From contig NZ_FOFL01000004.1 of assembly GCF_900110945.1 (NCBI RefSeq), positions 124,001 through 188,000 on the forward strand: a stretch of DNA of 64,000 nucleotides, read 5' to 3'. The first letter of the stretch is position 1, and every line of letters starts with the position of its first letter. The notes under the pieces were generated by a model that saw only the letters and a program-made list of their open reading frames with translations, ran no database searches and was not told the origin of the DNA. Origin of the DNA: Devosia sp. YR412 (lineage in GTDB: Bacteria > Pseudomonadota > Alphaproteobacteria > Rhizobiales > Devosiaceae). Below are positions 26,202 through 35,658 of this stretch, piece after piece. Made by a program: the position numbers and the translations under genes.

Positions 26202-26415
26202 GTCAATGGCCTTCTCATATTCGCCCCATCTTTTGACCGCGCTGACTGGGAATGTCGAGTGCCGCCAATTGCGGTTGATAAACCGGCATCTGCGGCATTT
26301 AGCTCAAACATTGGGCTTGCGGTGACAGCGCCACAAAAATAGGCTCCCGGCCGGGAAGCCAGCCATTCTCCACCAGTCGTCGCCGTGCGTCGCCGACGCA
26401 AACAGGAAGCCGTCC

Positions 26416-27450
26416 ATGAACAAAATTCTCGTCACCGCCCTGGCGATCTCCGCCACGGCCATGCTGTCCGCCGCGCCCGCCATGGCGCAGGGCAAGACCC
26501 TGACCATTTCCTGGTGGGGCTTTAACGGCGAAAAACTCGAATCCATCATTCTCGCCCCCTTCCGCGCCCAGTGCGGCTGCGAGATCGTGTTCGAGACCGG
26601 CAACAATGGCGAGCGCCTCAACAAGATCCAGATCCGCAATGGCGCTGGCGTCGACGTGGCCTATTTCTCCGACAGCTACAGCCAGCAGGGCATCGAAGCC
26701 GGCCTGTTCCAGAAGATCGATCCGGCCAAGCTCCCCAACCTTGCCGGCATCTACGACCTCGCCAAGGATCCGCAGGGCGGCTACGGCCCGGCCTATTCGA
26801 TCGGCCGCGTCGGCATTGTCTATGACGAAGCCAAGGTGACCACTCCTATCACCTCGTGGAACGATCTGTGGCGCGAAGACCTTGCGTCGTCGCTGACCCT
26901 CCCGGGCATCACCACCACGGCCGGCCCGATGGTCGTGACCAAGGCCGGCGAGCATGCCGGCGTCGACGCCTTCACCGACACAGACGCGGCCTTTGCCGCC
27001 GTCGAAGAGCTGAAGCCGAATGTGGTCAAGAACTACAATACCGGCTCGGAGATGATCAACCTGTTCTCGACCGGCGAAGTCACCGCCGCCATCGCGCAGG
27101 ACTTCACCCTCGGCCAGATCCAGGCCGCCGTGCCAACCGTCAAGTGGGCCGAGCTGGAAGAAGGCTCGATCGCCACGCTCAACACCGTCAACATCCCGAC
27201 CGGCGCGGCCGAGCCGGAGCTCGCCTATGAATTCATCAACTTCATCCTGTCGCCGGAAATCCAGCAGCAGCTGGCCGAACAGGGCGTCGATGCCCCGGTC
27301 AACACTGCCGTCGAACTGACGCCCGAACAGGCTGCCCTCTGGACCTATGGCGCCGACGTCATTGCCGGCCTGCAGCGCGTCGATTACGTCAAGCTCAATG
27401 CCGCCAAGGGCGGTTGGGTCGATCGCTGGAACGAAATTTTCGGCATGTAA
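26416..27450 (+). CDS. ABC transporter substrate-binding protein (PotD/spermidine type)
   Basis: Periplasmic binding protein of the polyamine-type ABC family, 344 residues. Seen: signal peptide (1-24, AMAQ), LTISWWGFNG at the start of the mature protein, the lobe-crossing segments GVDVAYFSDSYSQQG and YGPAYSIGRVGIVYDE, TSWNDLWRED, and a C-terminal hinge NFILSPEIQQQLAEQG. A Cys pair (CGC ~55) is unusual for the family. The next genes encode two permeases and an ATPase followed by purine enzymes, so the ligand is probably a purine or nucleoside derivative rather than a polyamine; this is inference. A 12-bp stem-loop follows. Confidence 0.88.
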   Translation: MNKILVTALAISATAMLSAAPAMAQGKTLTISWWGFNGEKLESIILAPFRAQCGCEIVFETGNNGERLNKIQIRNGAGVDVAYFSDSYSQQGIEAGLFQKIDPAKLPNLAGIYDLAKDPQGGYGPAYSIGRVGIVYDEAKVTTPITSWNDLWREDLASSLTLPGITTTAGPMVVTKAGEHAGVDAFTDTDAAFAAVEELKPNVVKNYNTGSEMINLFSTGEVTAAIAQDFTLGQIQAAVPTVKWAELEEGSIATLNTVNIPTGAAEPELAYEFINFILSPEIQQQLAEQGVDAPVNTAVELTPEQAALWTYGADVIAGLQRVDYVKLNAAKGGWVDRWNEIFGM

Positions 27451-27454
27451 GACT

Positions 27455-27483
27455 TTGACGCGGGGGTTGATCCCCCGCGTCAA
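27455..27483 (+). terminator. Stem-loop after the binding-protein gene
   Basis: TTGACGCGGGGG and CCCCCGCGTCAA form a perfect 12-bp stem with a 5-nt loop, 5 nt after the stop. There is no U-tract, so it more likely stabilises the upstream message or partly attenuates transcription, giving more binding protein than permease. Confidence 0.7.
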
Positions 27484-27584
27484 TCTGTGACTAAGCATAG
27501 CGCCCGCCCCACCATGATGCCTTTTCGCCAACAGCGACGCGGACATCAGCGGTGGGGCTGGTTCTTGCAATGAAAGCCTGATCC

Positions 27585-28409
27585 ATGAAACGTTTCGCCG
27601 GCTGGACCCTGGCCTCCCCTGCCACCATTCTGGTTGTGGTGTTCCTCGTGCTGCCGGTGCTGGCGACCATTGTCACCACCTTCACCACCCCCGCCGGTCC
27701 CTTCGCCACCTATTTCGCCTTCTTCGGCAGCGGCTTCCGCCGCACCGTGCTGTTCCGCACCATCCAGGTGTCGCTGGCCGTGACTGCCATCTCACTGGTG
27801 ATCGGATTCCTCACCGCCTATGTGGTGTCGCGCGCGCCGGGGTGGCTCAAATCCATCCTGATCATCGCCGCCGTCTTCCCGCTTCTCACAGGCGTCGTGG
27901 TCCGCTCCTTTGCCTGGCTGATCATTCTCGGCAAGAATGGCATTCTCAATTCAACGCTGCTCAATCTTGGGTTGATCGCCGAGCCGTTCCAGATGCTCTA
28001 CACGCAAGGGGCGGTGATCGTGGCCATGGTCTATCTCTTCGTGCCGCTGATGATCCTGACCCTGGTCGGCGTACTGGAATCCATTCCGGACGATCTGATC
28101 CAGGCCTCGTCCTCGCTTGGTGCCAAGCCCTCCGCCACCTTCATGCAGGTCACCCTGCCCCTGGCCGTGCCCGGGCTGATTGTCGGCGCCGTGCTGGTCT
28201 TCACCGGCAGCTTCACCTCCTATGCCACGCCGCAATTGCTGGGTGGTGAGCAGGTGATGATGATGGGCACGCTGATGTATCAGCAGGCCATGGTCACCTT
28301 CGACTGGGTTGCCGCTTCCACCATCGCCGCCGTCATGGTCGTCATCACCATCGCCATCGTGGCGCTGATGAATGCCGTGGCCCGCCGCCTCAACCCGATG
28401 ACCGTCTGA
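27585..28409 (+). CDS. ABC transporter permease (PotB type)
   Basis: Inner-membrane permease of a polyamine-type ABC importer, 274 residues. About six membrane spans are visible (~8-30, 62-84, 96-118, 140-162, 190-212, 240-265). The EAA loop that docks the ATPase reads DDLIQASSSLGAKPSATFMQVTLP. It pairs with the next permease, whose start codon overlaps its stop by one base (TGATG). A first periplasmic loop (~30-60) is short, as in PotB. Confidence 0.9.
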   Translation: MKRFAGWTLASPATILVVVFLVLPVLATIVTTFTTPAGPFATYFAFFGSGFRRTVLFRTIQVSLAVTAISLVIGFLTAYVVSRAPGWLKSILIIAAVFPLLTGVVVRSFAWLIILGKNGILNSTLLNLGLIAEPFQMLYTQGAVIVAMVYLFVPLMILTLVGVLESIPDDLIQASSSLGAKPSATFMQVTLPLAVPGLIVGAVLVFTGSFTSYATPQLLGGEQVMMMGTLMYQQAMVTFDWVAASTIAAVMVVITIAIVALMNAVARRLNPMTV

Positions 28410-29197
28410 TGACCCGCAATATCCATCCCCTGCTCATCGCCGGCACCGTGCTGGTGTTCATCTTCCTCGTCGGCCCTCTGGTCATCGTGCTCGGCTCGGC
28501 GCTGAGCGACACAACCTATCTGACCTTCCCGCCGCAGGGCCTGTCGCTGCGCTGGTTCGAGAATATCTTCCAGATCGATGCCTTCCGCCGCACCATCGTC
28601 ACCAGCCTGCAGATTGCGCTGCTCTCGACCACCATCGCGCTGATCATCGGCATTCCCGCCGCCTATGCGCTCAACCGGCACCGCATCCAGCTCCCCGGCT
28701 GGCTCTCGACGCTGTTCATCCTGCCGGTGCTGGTGCCTGAACTGGTGCTGGGCTTCTCGCTGCTGAAGAACCTCGCCGTGCAGTTCAATTCGCCGATCTA
28801 TATCTCGCTGTTGTTCGGCCATGCGCTGATCGTTCTGCCCTATGTGATCCGCGTCATCAGCGCCTCGCTCGCTTCCTTCGATTTCTCCATCGAGGAAGCC
28901 GCCATCAGCCTCGGCTCGCCGCCGCTCAAAACCTTCTTCACGATCCTCTTGCCCAATGTGCGCTCCGGCGTCATTGCGGCCTTCATCCTTGCCTTCATCA
29001 CCTCGATCAACGACGTCTCCATCTCAATCTTTCTGACCGGACCGGGCCTCTCCACCCTGCCCATCCAGTTGCTCGCCCATATGGAGCAGTTTTTCGATCC
29101 CACCGTGGCGTCCGTATCGGTGCTGCTGATGCTTCTCACCGTGGCCGTGATGGCCATCGTCGAGCGTACGCTCGGCCTGACCTTCCTGGCCAAATGA
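28409..29197 (+). CDS. ABC transporter permease (PotC type)
   Basis: Second inner-membrane permease, 262 residues with six predicted spans. The EAA loop reads SIEEAAISLGSPPLKTFFTILLP. The C-terminal span ends MAIVERTLGLTFLAK. It forms the heterodimeric channel with the preceding permease and is followed 4 bp later by the ATPase gene. Sequence alone does not tell the ligand. Confidence 0.9.
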   Translation: MTRNIHPLLIAGTVLVFIFLVGPLVIVLGSALSDTTYLTFPPQGLSLRWFENIFQIDAFRRTIVTSLQIALLSTTIALIIGIPAAYALNRHRIQLPGWLSTLFILPVLVPELVLGFSLLKNLAVQFNSPIYISLLFGHALIVLPYVIRVISASLASFDFSIEEAAISLGSPPLKTFFTILLPNVRSGVIAAFILAFITSINDVSISIFLTGPGLSTLPIQLLAHMEQFFDPTVASVSVLLMLLTVAVMAIVERTLGLTFLAK

Positions 29198-29201
29198 TCC
29201 C

Positions 29202-30263
29202 ATGACCCAGTCCCTCACCCTCGACTCCATCTCCGCCCACTACGGCTCCACCCAGGTGCTGGAAAACCTCTCGCTCGCCGTCGGCGAAGGCGAGCTGGTG
29301 TCCCTGCTCGGCGCCTCCGGCTGCGGCAAGACCACGACGCTCCGCCTTGTCGCCGGCTTCCTGCAGCCCACCTCGGGCACCATCACCCTGGGCGGTCGCG
29401 ACCTCACCCGCCTGCCGCCGCACCAGCGCGACATCGGCCTGGTCTTCCAGAACTACGCCCTGTTCCCGCATCTCTCCGTCGCAGACAATGTCGGCTTCGG
29501 CCTCAAGCAACGCGGCGTCTCCGGCGATGCCAAGGCCAAACGCGTTACGGAAATGCTGGAACGCGTCGGCCTCGCCCATCTCGCCGATCGCCTGCCGGGC
29601 GCCCTCTCCGGTGGCCAGAAGCAGCGCGTCGCGCTGGCCCGCGCCCTCGTCATCAAGCCGCCGCTGCTGATGTTCGATGAGCCGTTGTCCAACCTCGATG
29701 CTAAGCTGCGCGTCGATATGCGCGTCGAAATCCGCCAGCTGCAGCGCGCCAATGGGACTACCTCGGTCTATGTCACGCATGACCAGGAAGAGGCTTTCTC
29801 GATCTCCGATCGCGTCGCCATCATGCATGCTGGCCGCATTATGCAGCTCGATACGCCGGAACGGCTTTACCAGCGCCCGGCCAATGCTTTCGTCGCCCGC
29901 TTCGTCGGCTTCGAGAACCTGATCCCGATGGCAGTCGTTGAGCGCGACGGCGCCAAGATCACCGCCGAAATGGCCGGTGGCGTGCGCCTGACGCTGCCGC
30001 TCGAACAGTTCGGCGCCATCCCCGACAGCTTTATTCTCGCCTGCCGGGCCGATGGCCTGCAGGTCACCGACAATGCGACGATGGAAGGCATCCCGGCGAC
30101 CCTGGGCCTGCGCACCTATCTCGGCCGCGCCTACCAGTACCAGGCCGAAACCCCGGCCGGTGCGCTGATCGCCAACGGCCCGCTGACCCGCGTGCTGGAG
30201 TCCGGCGCGGCGGCCAAGCTGGTCCCCGTGCCGGAACAGTGCACCATCCTCGCGCCGGAATGA
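29202..30263 (+). CDS. ABC transporter ATP-binding protein (PotA type)
   Basis: Cytoplasmic ATPase of the importer, 353 residues. Seen: Walker A GASGCGKTTT (~38-47), Q-loop VFQNYALFPH, signature LSGGQKQRVALARAL, Walker B LLMFDEPLSNLD and the H-loop YVTHDQEEAF. After ~235 residues comes a TOBE regulatory domain (~280-350), usual for the polyamine/sulfate/maltose ATPase group. The last four bases overlap the amidohydrolase start (ATGA), so transport and catabolic genes are translated as one unit. Confidence 0.93.
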   Translation: MTQSLTLDSISAHYGSTQVLENLSLAVGEGELVSLLGASGCGKTTTLRLVAGFLQPTSGTITLGGRDLTRLPPHQRDIGLVFQNYALFPHLSVADNVGFGLKQRGVSGDAKAKRVTEMLERVGLAHLADRLPGALSGGQKQRVALARALVIKPPLLMFDEPLSNLDAKLRVDMRVEIRQLQRANGTTSVYVTHDQEEAFSISDRVAIMHAGRIMQLDTPERLYQRPANAFVARFVGFENLIPMAVVERDGAKITAEMAGGVRLTLPLEQFGAIPDSFILACRADGLQVTDNATMEGIPATLGLRTYLGRAYQYQAETPAGALIANGPLTRVLESGAAAKLVPVPEQCTILAPE

Positions 30264-31579
30264 CCACGCTTCTCACCAATGCCTGGATCCTCACCCTCGA
30301 CGACGCTCTGACCGAGCATAATCCGGGCTGGATCCAGATCGATGGTACCACCATCACCGCCCTTGGCTCCGGCACACCGCCAAGCATCACGGGCGCAGAA
30401 GTGGTGGACTGCGGCGGCGATGTGGTCATGCCGGGCATGGTCAACACGCACTGCCATATGGGCATGTCGGTGTTCCGCGGCCTGGCCGAAGATGTCGATG
30501 ACCGGCTCTATCGCTACATCCTGCCGCTCGAGCGCAAGTTCGTCACGGCAGAGATGGTGCGGATCGGCACGACGCTGTCGGCGCTGGAGCTGATCCAGGG
30601 CGGCGTCACCACCGTCGCCGACATGTATTATTTCGAAACCGAAGTGGCTGAGGTCTGCGACACCGCCGGGTTGCGGGCCATTGTCGGCCAGACGCTGGCC
30701 GATTTCGATCCACCCGACCACAAGGACTTCGACGAAGGCTTTGCCCGCGTCGATGAGCTGGTCGATCGCTATCGCGACCATCCGCTGGTCACGCCCTCCA
30801 TCGCGCCACACGCCCCCTATTCCACCGGACTCAAGACCATGGAGCGTATCGCGCAATGGTCGGCCTATCATCCCGGCGTGCCGGTGCAGATGCACCTCGC
30901 CGAAAGCACGCTGGAGGTGAACTGGGCGCAGGAGAACCATGGCAAGTCGACCGTCGCCGTGACCCGCGATGCGGGCCTGCTGAAACCCAATCTGATCGCC
31001 GCGCACTGCCTGCAGCTCGATGATGCCGACATCACCATGATGAGCGAGCACCAGGTCTGCGTCGCCACCAATCCGCGCTCCAATGGCAAGGCCGGACGCG
31101 GCATTGCCCCGGTGGAAAAGATGCGCAATGCCGGCCTGCCGGTCGGCATCGGCAGTGACGGGGCGATGAGCGGCAATACGCTGGATCTGTTCAGCCAGTT
31201 CGCCCCGGTGTCGATGTTCGCCAAGCTGCTAGCCGGCTCGCGCAAGCCGCTGCCGGCCGTCGATGTCATCCGCATGGCGACCATCGAGGGCGCGCGGGTG
31301 CTGAGCCTCAATCTCAAGACCGGTTCGCTCGAAACGGGCAAGCAGGCCGACCTGATCCGCATCAGCCTCGCGGCGCCACGGCTGCATCCGATCTACGATC
31401 CCTATTCCATGCTGGTCTTTGCCACCATGCCCGATGACGTCACCGACAGCATGGTGGCCGGCCGCTGGCTGATGCGCGACCGCCAGGTGACGACGCTCGA
31501 CAGCGGCGAGGCCCTTGCCGATGCCAATCAGATTGCCCGCCAGTTCAAGGCCGAAATGGCCCGGATAGACAGACTATGA
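30260..31579 (+). CDS. Amidohydrolase family deaminase (ATZ/TRZ, MtaD/SsnA type)
   Basis: Metal-dependent cytoplasmic deaminase or chlorohydrolase-type enzyme, 439 residues. Seen: the metal site NTHCHMGMSVFRGLAEDV (HxH), SIAPHAPYSTG, MHLAEST (catalytic Glu side), AHCLQLDDADI and GIGSDGAMSGNTLDLF (Asp). These match the group that deaminates guanine, 8-oxoguanine, S-adenosylhomocysteine or aminotriazines; the exact substrate is not readable. Start ATG overlaps the ATPase stop by 4 bp. Next to a nucleoside hydrolase and adenine deaminase, an aminopurine or purine-like substrate is most likely. Confidence 0.87.
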   Translation: MTTLLTNAWILTLDDALTEHNPGWIQIDGTTITALGSGTPPSITGAEVVDCGGDVVMPGMVNTHCHMGMSVFRGLAEDVDDRLYRYILPLERKFVTAEMVRIGTTLSALELIQGGVTTVADMYYFETEVAEVCDTAGLRAIVGQTLADFDPPDHKDFDEGFARVDELVDRYRDHPLVTPSIAPHAPYSTGLKTMERIAQWSAYHPGVPVQMHLAESTLEVNWAQENHGKSTVAVTRDAGLLKPNLIAAHCLQLDDADITMMSEHQVCVATNPRSNGKAGRGIAPVEKMRNAGLPVGIGSDGAMSGNTLDLFSQFAPVSMFAKLLAGSRKPLPAVDVIRMATIEGARVLSLNLKTGSLETGKQADLIRISLAAPRLHPIYDPYSMLVFATMPDDVTDSMVAGRWLMRDRQVTTLDSGEALADANQIARQFKAEMARIDRL

Positions 31580-32967
31580 CCTCACTCGACGCCGTTCTCG
31601 CCCAGGCCGATGCCAATCTCGACGCCAGCCTTGAGCGGCTGTTCGAGCTGATCCGTATTCCATCGGTTTCGACCGAACCTGCATATGCCGCCGACTGTCG
31701 CCGCGCGGCCGAATGGCTGAAGGATCAGCTAGCCGCCCTCGACTTCGACGCGACCGTTCGCGACACCGCCGGCCATCCCATGGTGGTCGGCCATGGCCCC
31801 AAGGTCGCCGGGCCGCATGTGCTGTTCTATGGGCATTATGACGTGCAGCCGGTCGATCCGCTGCACCTGTGGAACACGCAGCCCTTCGAGCCTTCGCTGG
31901 CACCGCAGCCGGATGGCGAGACCTATATCCTCGGTCGCGGCGCATCGGACGACAAGGGGCAATTGCTGATCTTCGTCGAAGCCTGCCGCGCCTGGAAAGC
32001 GGTCACCGGCACCTTGCCGATCCAGGTCTCGATGCTGTTCGAAGGCGAGGAAGAGGCCGGCTCGCCCAGCCTTGGACCTTTCCTCGAACAACATGGCGAC
32101 GACCTGCGCGCCGATATCATGCTGGTCTGCGACACCGACATGTGGGACCGCGAGACGCCGGCCATCACCACCATGTGGCGCGGCTTTGTATCGGAGGAGT
32201 TCGAAGTCACCACGGCCGACCGGGACCTGCATTCCGGCATGTTTGGCAGCGCGGCCCGCAATGCCGTGCAGCTGATCGGCACCATTATTGGCAAGCTCCG
32301 CGCCGAGGATGGCAGCGTCGCCATTCCCGGCTTTTATGACGGCGTCTCCGAACTGGCCGAGGCCAATCGCCAGGAATGGCAGCGCCTGCCCTTTGATGCG
32401 GAGAAATTCCTCGGCGATGTAGGCCTCTCCATCCCGGCCGGTGAAGCCGGTCGCTCAGTGCTCGAACAGGTCTGGGCGCGGCCGACGGCCGAAGTGCACG
32501 GCGTCTGGGGCGGCTATGCCGGCGAGGGTTTCAAGACCGTCATCCCGGCCAATGCCGGCGCCAAGATTTCCTTCCGCCTCGTTGCCGGCCAGGACCCCGC
32601 CCGTATCCGCCAGCTGTTCCGCGATTTCGTCACCGCGCTGATCCCTGCCGATTGCGCCGTCTCTTTCAAATCCTATGCTTCAGCCACGGCGCAAAGCATG
32701 CCGCTGGATGGCGAGTTGCTCACCAAGGCCCGGCATGCGCTGACCGCAGAATGGCAGCGCGAGACTGCGCTGGCCGGCACGGGCGGTTCGATCCCGATCC
32801 TCGGGGAATTCAAGGACCGTCTCGGCATGGAAAGCCTGCTGATCGGCTTTGCCCGTTTCGACAACCGCATTCATAGTCCAAACGAAAAATACGACCTGTC
32901 GAGCTTCCACAAGGGCATCCGCTCCTGGGTGCGCATCCTCGCCGCGTTCTCGGAGACCGAAAAATGA
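31576..32967 (+). CDS. M20 family dipeptidase
   Basis: Zinc metallopeptidase of the M20 family, 463 residues, the CNDP-type dipeptidase or PepV-like group. Seen: [12 protein letters not shown] (His and Asp ligands), [10 protein letters not shown] (bridging Asp), [11 protein letters not shown] (catalytic Glu-Glu), and a dimerisation domain (~200-330) with [10 protein letters not shown]; the last ligand lies in the C-terminal [12 protein letters not shown]. It overlaps the genes on both sides by 4 bp. A peptidase inside a purine cluster is unusual: the substrate may be an aminoacyl or peptidyl conjugate of a purine, which is a guess. Confidence 0.88.
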   Translation: MTSLDAVLAQADANLDASLERLFELIRIPSVSTEPAYAADCRRAAEWLKDQLAALDFDATVRDTAGHPMVVGHGPKVAGPHVLFYGHYDVQPVDPLHLWNTQPFEPSLAPQPDGETYILGRGASDDKGQLLIFVEACRAWKAVTGTLPIQVSMLFEGEEEAGSPSLGPFLEQHGDDLRADIMLVCDTDMWDRETPAITTMWRGFVSEEFEVTTADRDLHSGMFGSAARNAVQLIGTIIGKLRAEDGSVAIPGFYDGVSELAEANRQEWQRLPFDAEKFLGDVGLSIPAGEAGRSVLEQVWARPTAEVHGVWGGYAGEGFKTVIPANAGAKISFRLVAGQDPARIRQLFRDFVTALIPADCAVSFKSYASATAQSMPLDGELLTKARHALTAEWQRETALAGTGGSIPILGEFKDRLGMESLLIGFARFDNRIHSPNEKYDLSSFHKGIRSWVRILAAFSETEK

Positions 32968-34763
32968 CCCTGACCCGCTTTTCCGTCGCCCCGCTGCATG
33001 CCAGCACCACGCATCTGGCCGCAGTCGCCGGTGGCCGCACTGCAGCCGATGTGGTGATCACCGGCGCCCGCGTGCTCTCGACCTATTCGGAACGCATCGC
33101 CACGGATCGGGAAATCTGGCTGGCCAATGGCCGCATCGCCGCGGTCATGCCGGCAGGCGCCCATAAGCGCGGCCCTGCGCACAAGGCCATTTACGATGCC
33201 CGCGGTGGCATTATCGCGCCGGGCCTGGTTGATCCTCACATCCACATTGAAAGCTCGATGGTCACCGCCTGCGCCTATGCCGAGGCGGCGCTGCTCAATG
33301 GCACGACGACGATCTTCTGCGACAGCCACGAGATCGGCAATGTCATGGACGTGGCCGGCGTCGAAGCCATGCTCGAGGACGCTCGCCTCGCGCCACTGTC
33401 GATCTTCCTCACCGTCCCCTCGACCGTCCCCGCCACCTCGCCCAAGCTCGAAACCGCCGGCGGCGACCTGACGCCCGACAAGATCGGCGCGCTGTTCGAC
33501 AAATGGCCGGAAGCCGTGGCGCTGGGCGAAAAGATGGACTTCGTGCCGGTCGCCATGGGCGATCCGCGCAGTCATGCCATTATCGCCGAAGCGCTCAAGC
33601 GTAACCGGCCTGTTTCCGGCCACATCTATGGCCGCGAATTCGTTGCGCCCTATGCTGCCTCGGGCGTCACCGATACACATGAAGCCATCGACCGCAATAT
33701 TGCCAATGATTTCGTCGATGCCGGTATCTGGGTCTTCCTGCGCGGCGGCAATCCGGCGACGCCGTGGAATTCCATCGTCGAAGCCATCAAGCCGATCACC
33801 GAACTGGGCGCCAGCCACAAGCGCTTCTGCGTCTGCACCGATGATCGCGATGCGGATGACCTGCTCAATTTCGGTCTCGACTGGGTGGTCCGCGAAGCCA
33901 TCCGCTGCGGCATGAGCCCGGCCCAGGCCTGGTCGATGGGCTCGCTGCATGGCGCCACCCGCTTCGGCATGGGCGACGAGATCGGCGGCCTCGGCGGCGG
34001 GCGCCGCGCCGACCTGGTGCTGCTCGACGATAGCCTCAAGCCCGTCAGCACATGGTATGGCGGCGAGCTGGTGGTCGATGACCGCAAGGTCACGCCGGTG
34101 CTCGAAGCCACGCTCAACCAGCGCTACCGCTACCCCGAAGCCGCCTACAATACTGTCCACCTGCCCAAGGGCCTGAAGCTCACGCCGGAACTGCCGACCG
34201 AGCCGGTGACTGCCAATGCCATCGGCATCGAAATGCCGGGGATCGTGCTGCCGCATCGCAAGGTCGCCATCGAGCCGGCCAATGACTGGGCGGGCGTTCT
34301 CGACAAGTATAGCCTGAGCTTCGTCACCGTCATCGAGCGCCATGGCAAGTCCGAGGGCGGCATTGCCCATGGCCTGCTGCAGGATTTCGGCATCAAGAAC
34401 GGCGCTGTCGGCTCCAGCGTTGGCCATGACAGCCACAATATCATCCTCGCCGGCAGCAACGAGGCAGATATGGCCCTGGCACTGGCGACGATCGAAGCGG
34501 CCAAGGGTGGTGTGGTCGTGGTGCAGGAGGGCAAGGTCATCGCCTTCGTCGGCCTGCCGGTGGCCGGCCTACTGTCCGACAAGCGTGTGCATGAGGTCGC
34601 TGCCGAGAACCAGTTGCTCAAGGCGGCCTGGACCAAGGTCGGCTGCACCATCCCCTATATGGGCTTCAACCTCATCCCGCTCTCGGTGATCCCGGAAATC
34701 CGCATCACCGACAAGGGCCTTGTGAAGGTTCCTGGAATGGTATTGGCGCCGCTCTATGAATAG
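32964..34763 (+). CDS. ade: Adenine deaminase
   Basis: Deaminates adenine to hypoxanthine; dinuclear metal amidohydrolase, 599 residues. Seen: [13 protein letters not shown] (metal ligands), [16 protein letters not shown], the GHIYG motif, [11 protein letters not shown] (Asp), the ADLVLLDD segment and the C-terminal domain with [19 protein letters not shown] then [15 protein letters not shown]. All active-site motifs of Ade are canonical, unlike the paralogue at 24336. It overlaps the M20 dipeptidase (4 bp) and the nucleoside hydrolase (8 bp), so nucleoside cleavage and base deamination are coupled. Confidence 0.92.
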   Translation: MTLTRFSVAPLHASTTHLAAVAGGRTAADVVITGARVLSTYSERIATDREIWLANGRIAAVMPAGAHKRGPAHKAIYDARGGIIAPGLVDPHIHIESSMVTACAYAEAALLNGTTTIFCDSHEIGNVMDVAGVEAMLEDARLAPLSIFLTVPSTVPATSPKLETAGGDLTPDKIGALFDKWPEAVALGEKMDFVPVAMGDPRSHAIIAEALKRNRPVSGHIYGREFVAPYAASGVTDTHEAIDRNIANDFVDAGIWVFLRGGNPATPWNSIVEAIKPITELGASHKRFCVCTDDRDADDLLNFGLDWVVREAIRCGMSPAQAWSMGSLHGATRFGMGDEIGGLGGGRRADLVLLDDSLKPVSTWYGGELVVDDRKVTPVLEATLNQRYRYPEAAYNTVHLPKGLKLTPELPTEPVTANAIGIEMPGIVLPHRKVAIEPANDWAGVLDKYSLSFVTVIERHGKSEGGIAHGLLQDFGIKNGAVGSSVGHDSHNIILAGSNEADMALALATIEAAKGGVVVVQEGKVIAFVGLPVAGLLSDKRVHEVAAENQLLKAAWTKVGCTIPYMGFNLIPLSVIPEIRITDKGLVKVPGMVLAPLYE

Positions 34764-35658
34764 AAAAGTCATCATCGATACCGATCCCGGCCTCGATGAC
34801 GCCGTGGCGATCCTCTTCGCCCTCAATTGCGGGCGCTTCGATATCTTGGGCCTGACCACGGTGGCCGGCAATATTGGCATCGAGAACACCACGCGCAACG
34901 CCGGCCGCCTGCTCGCTGCCATGCAGCGCAGCGACATTTCGGTCGTCATGGGTGCCGATACGCCGATGCGGCGCGAAGCGATCGATATCGTCGTGGTGCA
35001 TGGCCAGGACGGCGTCAAAGGCCTCGCGCTGCCCGAACCGGAAGTCGCAGCGCTTCCCGGCGCCGTGGAGTGGATGGCCAACAAACTGATCGCCGAACCA
35101 GCCGGCAGCGTGGATATCCTGGCGCTCGGCCCGCTAACCAATCTCGCGCATCTGCAGATGCGCTATCCGGAAGCGGCCGCCCGCATCGGCAAGCTGATCG
35201 TCATGGGTGGAGCCGTGGACGAGCCCGGCAATGTCGGCGCCCGTTCCGAGTTCAACTTCGCCACCGATCCGGAAGCCGTGCACATTGTCTTCCGCGCCGG
35301 TCTCGACCTGACCGTCATCCCGCTCGACGTCACCCGCCGCGTCCGTGCCAATCCGGGGCAGGTCGCCGCCATGCGCGGCGCCACGGCCGGCAACATCGCC
35401 GCTGATGTGATCGACCTCTACTTCGGCGAGGGCCGCGAAAGCCGGCCGCTGCATGACCCCTGCGTCATGCTTTATGCGCTCGAACCCGGCCTGTTCGGTA
35501 TCGAAGAGCGCAACCTGGCCGTCGATCTCGAAGAAGGCACCGATGCCGGTGCGCTCAAGCCCGGCCGACCGGGCCTGCCGAACAAGAAATTCGCCATGAC
35601 GGTCGATGCGCCGGGCGCCATTGCCCTGCTGACGAAAGGGCTGACCGGTTCGCTCTAG
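34756..35658 (+). CDS. Inosine-uridine preferring nucleoside hydrolase
   Basis: Hydrolyses the N-glycosidic bond of ribonucleosides to free base and ribose, 300 residues. Seen: the N-terminal calcium motif [11 protein letters not shown], the [11 protein letters not shown] segment, [20 protein letters not shown], and [11 protein letters not shown] with the ribose-binding residues; His in [11 protein letters not shown] completes the site. It starts inside the end of ade. As the last gene of the transporter unit it would supply free bases to the deaminases. Its 3' end overlaps the convergent M20 gene by 4 bp. Confidence 0.92.
   Translation: MNRKVIIDTDPGLDDAVAILFALNCGRFDILGLTTVAGNIGIENTTRNAGRLLAAMQRSDISVVMGADTPMRREAIDIVVVHGQDGVKGLALPEPEVAALPGAVEWMANKLIAEPAGSVDILALGPLTNLAHLQMRYPEAAARIGKLIVMGGAVDEPGNVGARSEFNFATDPEAVHIVFRAGLDLTVIPLDVTRRVRANPGQVAAMRGATAGNIAADVIDLYFGEGRESRPLHDPCVMLYALEPGLFGIEERNLAVDLEEGTDAGALKPGRPGLPNKKFAMTVDAPGAIALLTKGLTGSL

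Noticed and set aside
26202-26415. Sigma-70 promoter TTGATA-17-TTTAGC at 26275-26303 for the ABC operon
   Set aside because: The -35 is good but the -10 matches only 3/6; not enough to list as a feature.
26416-30263. Polyamine (spermidine/putrescine) importer
   Set aside because: The subunits are of the Pot type, but the coupled genes are purine and peptide hydrolases and none acts on polyamines, so the ligand name was not assigned.
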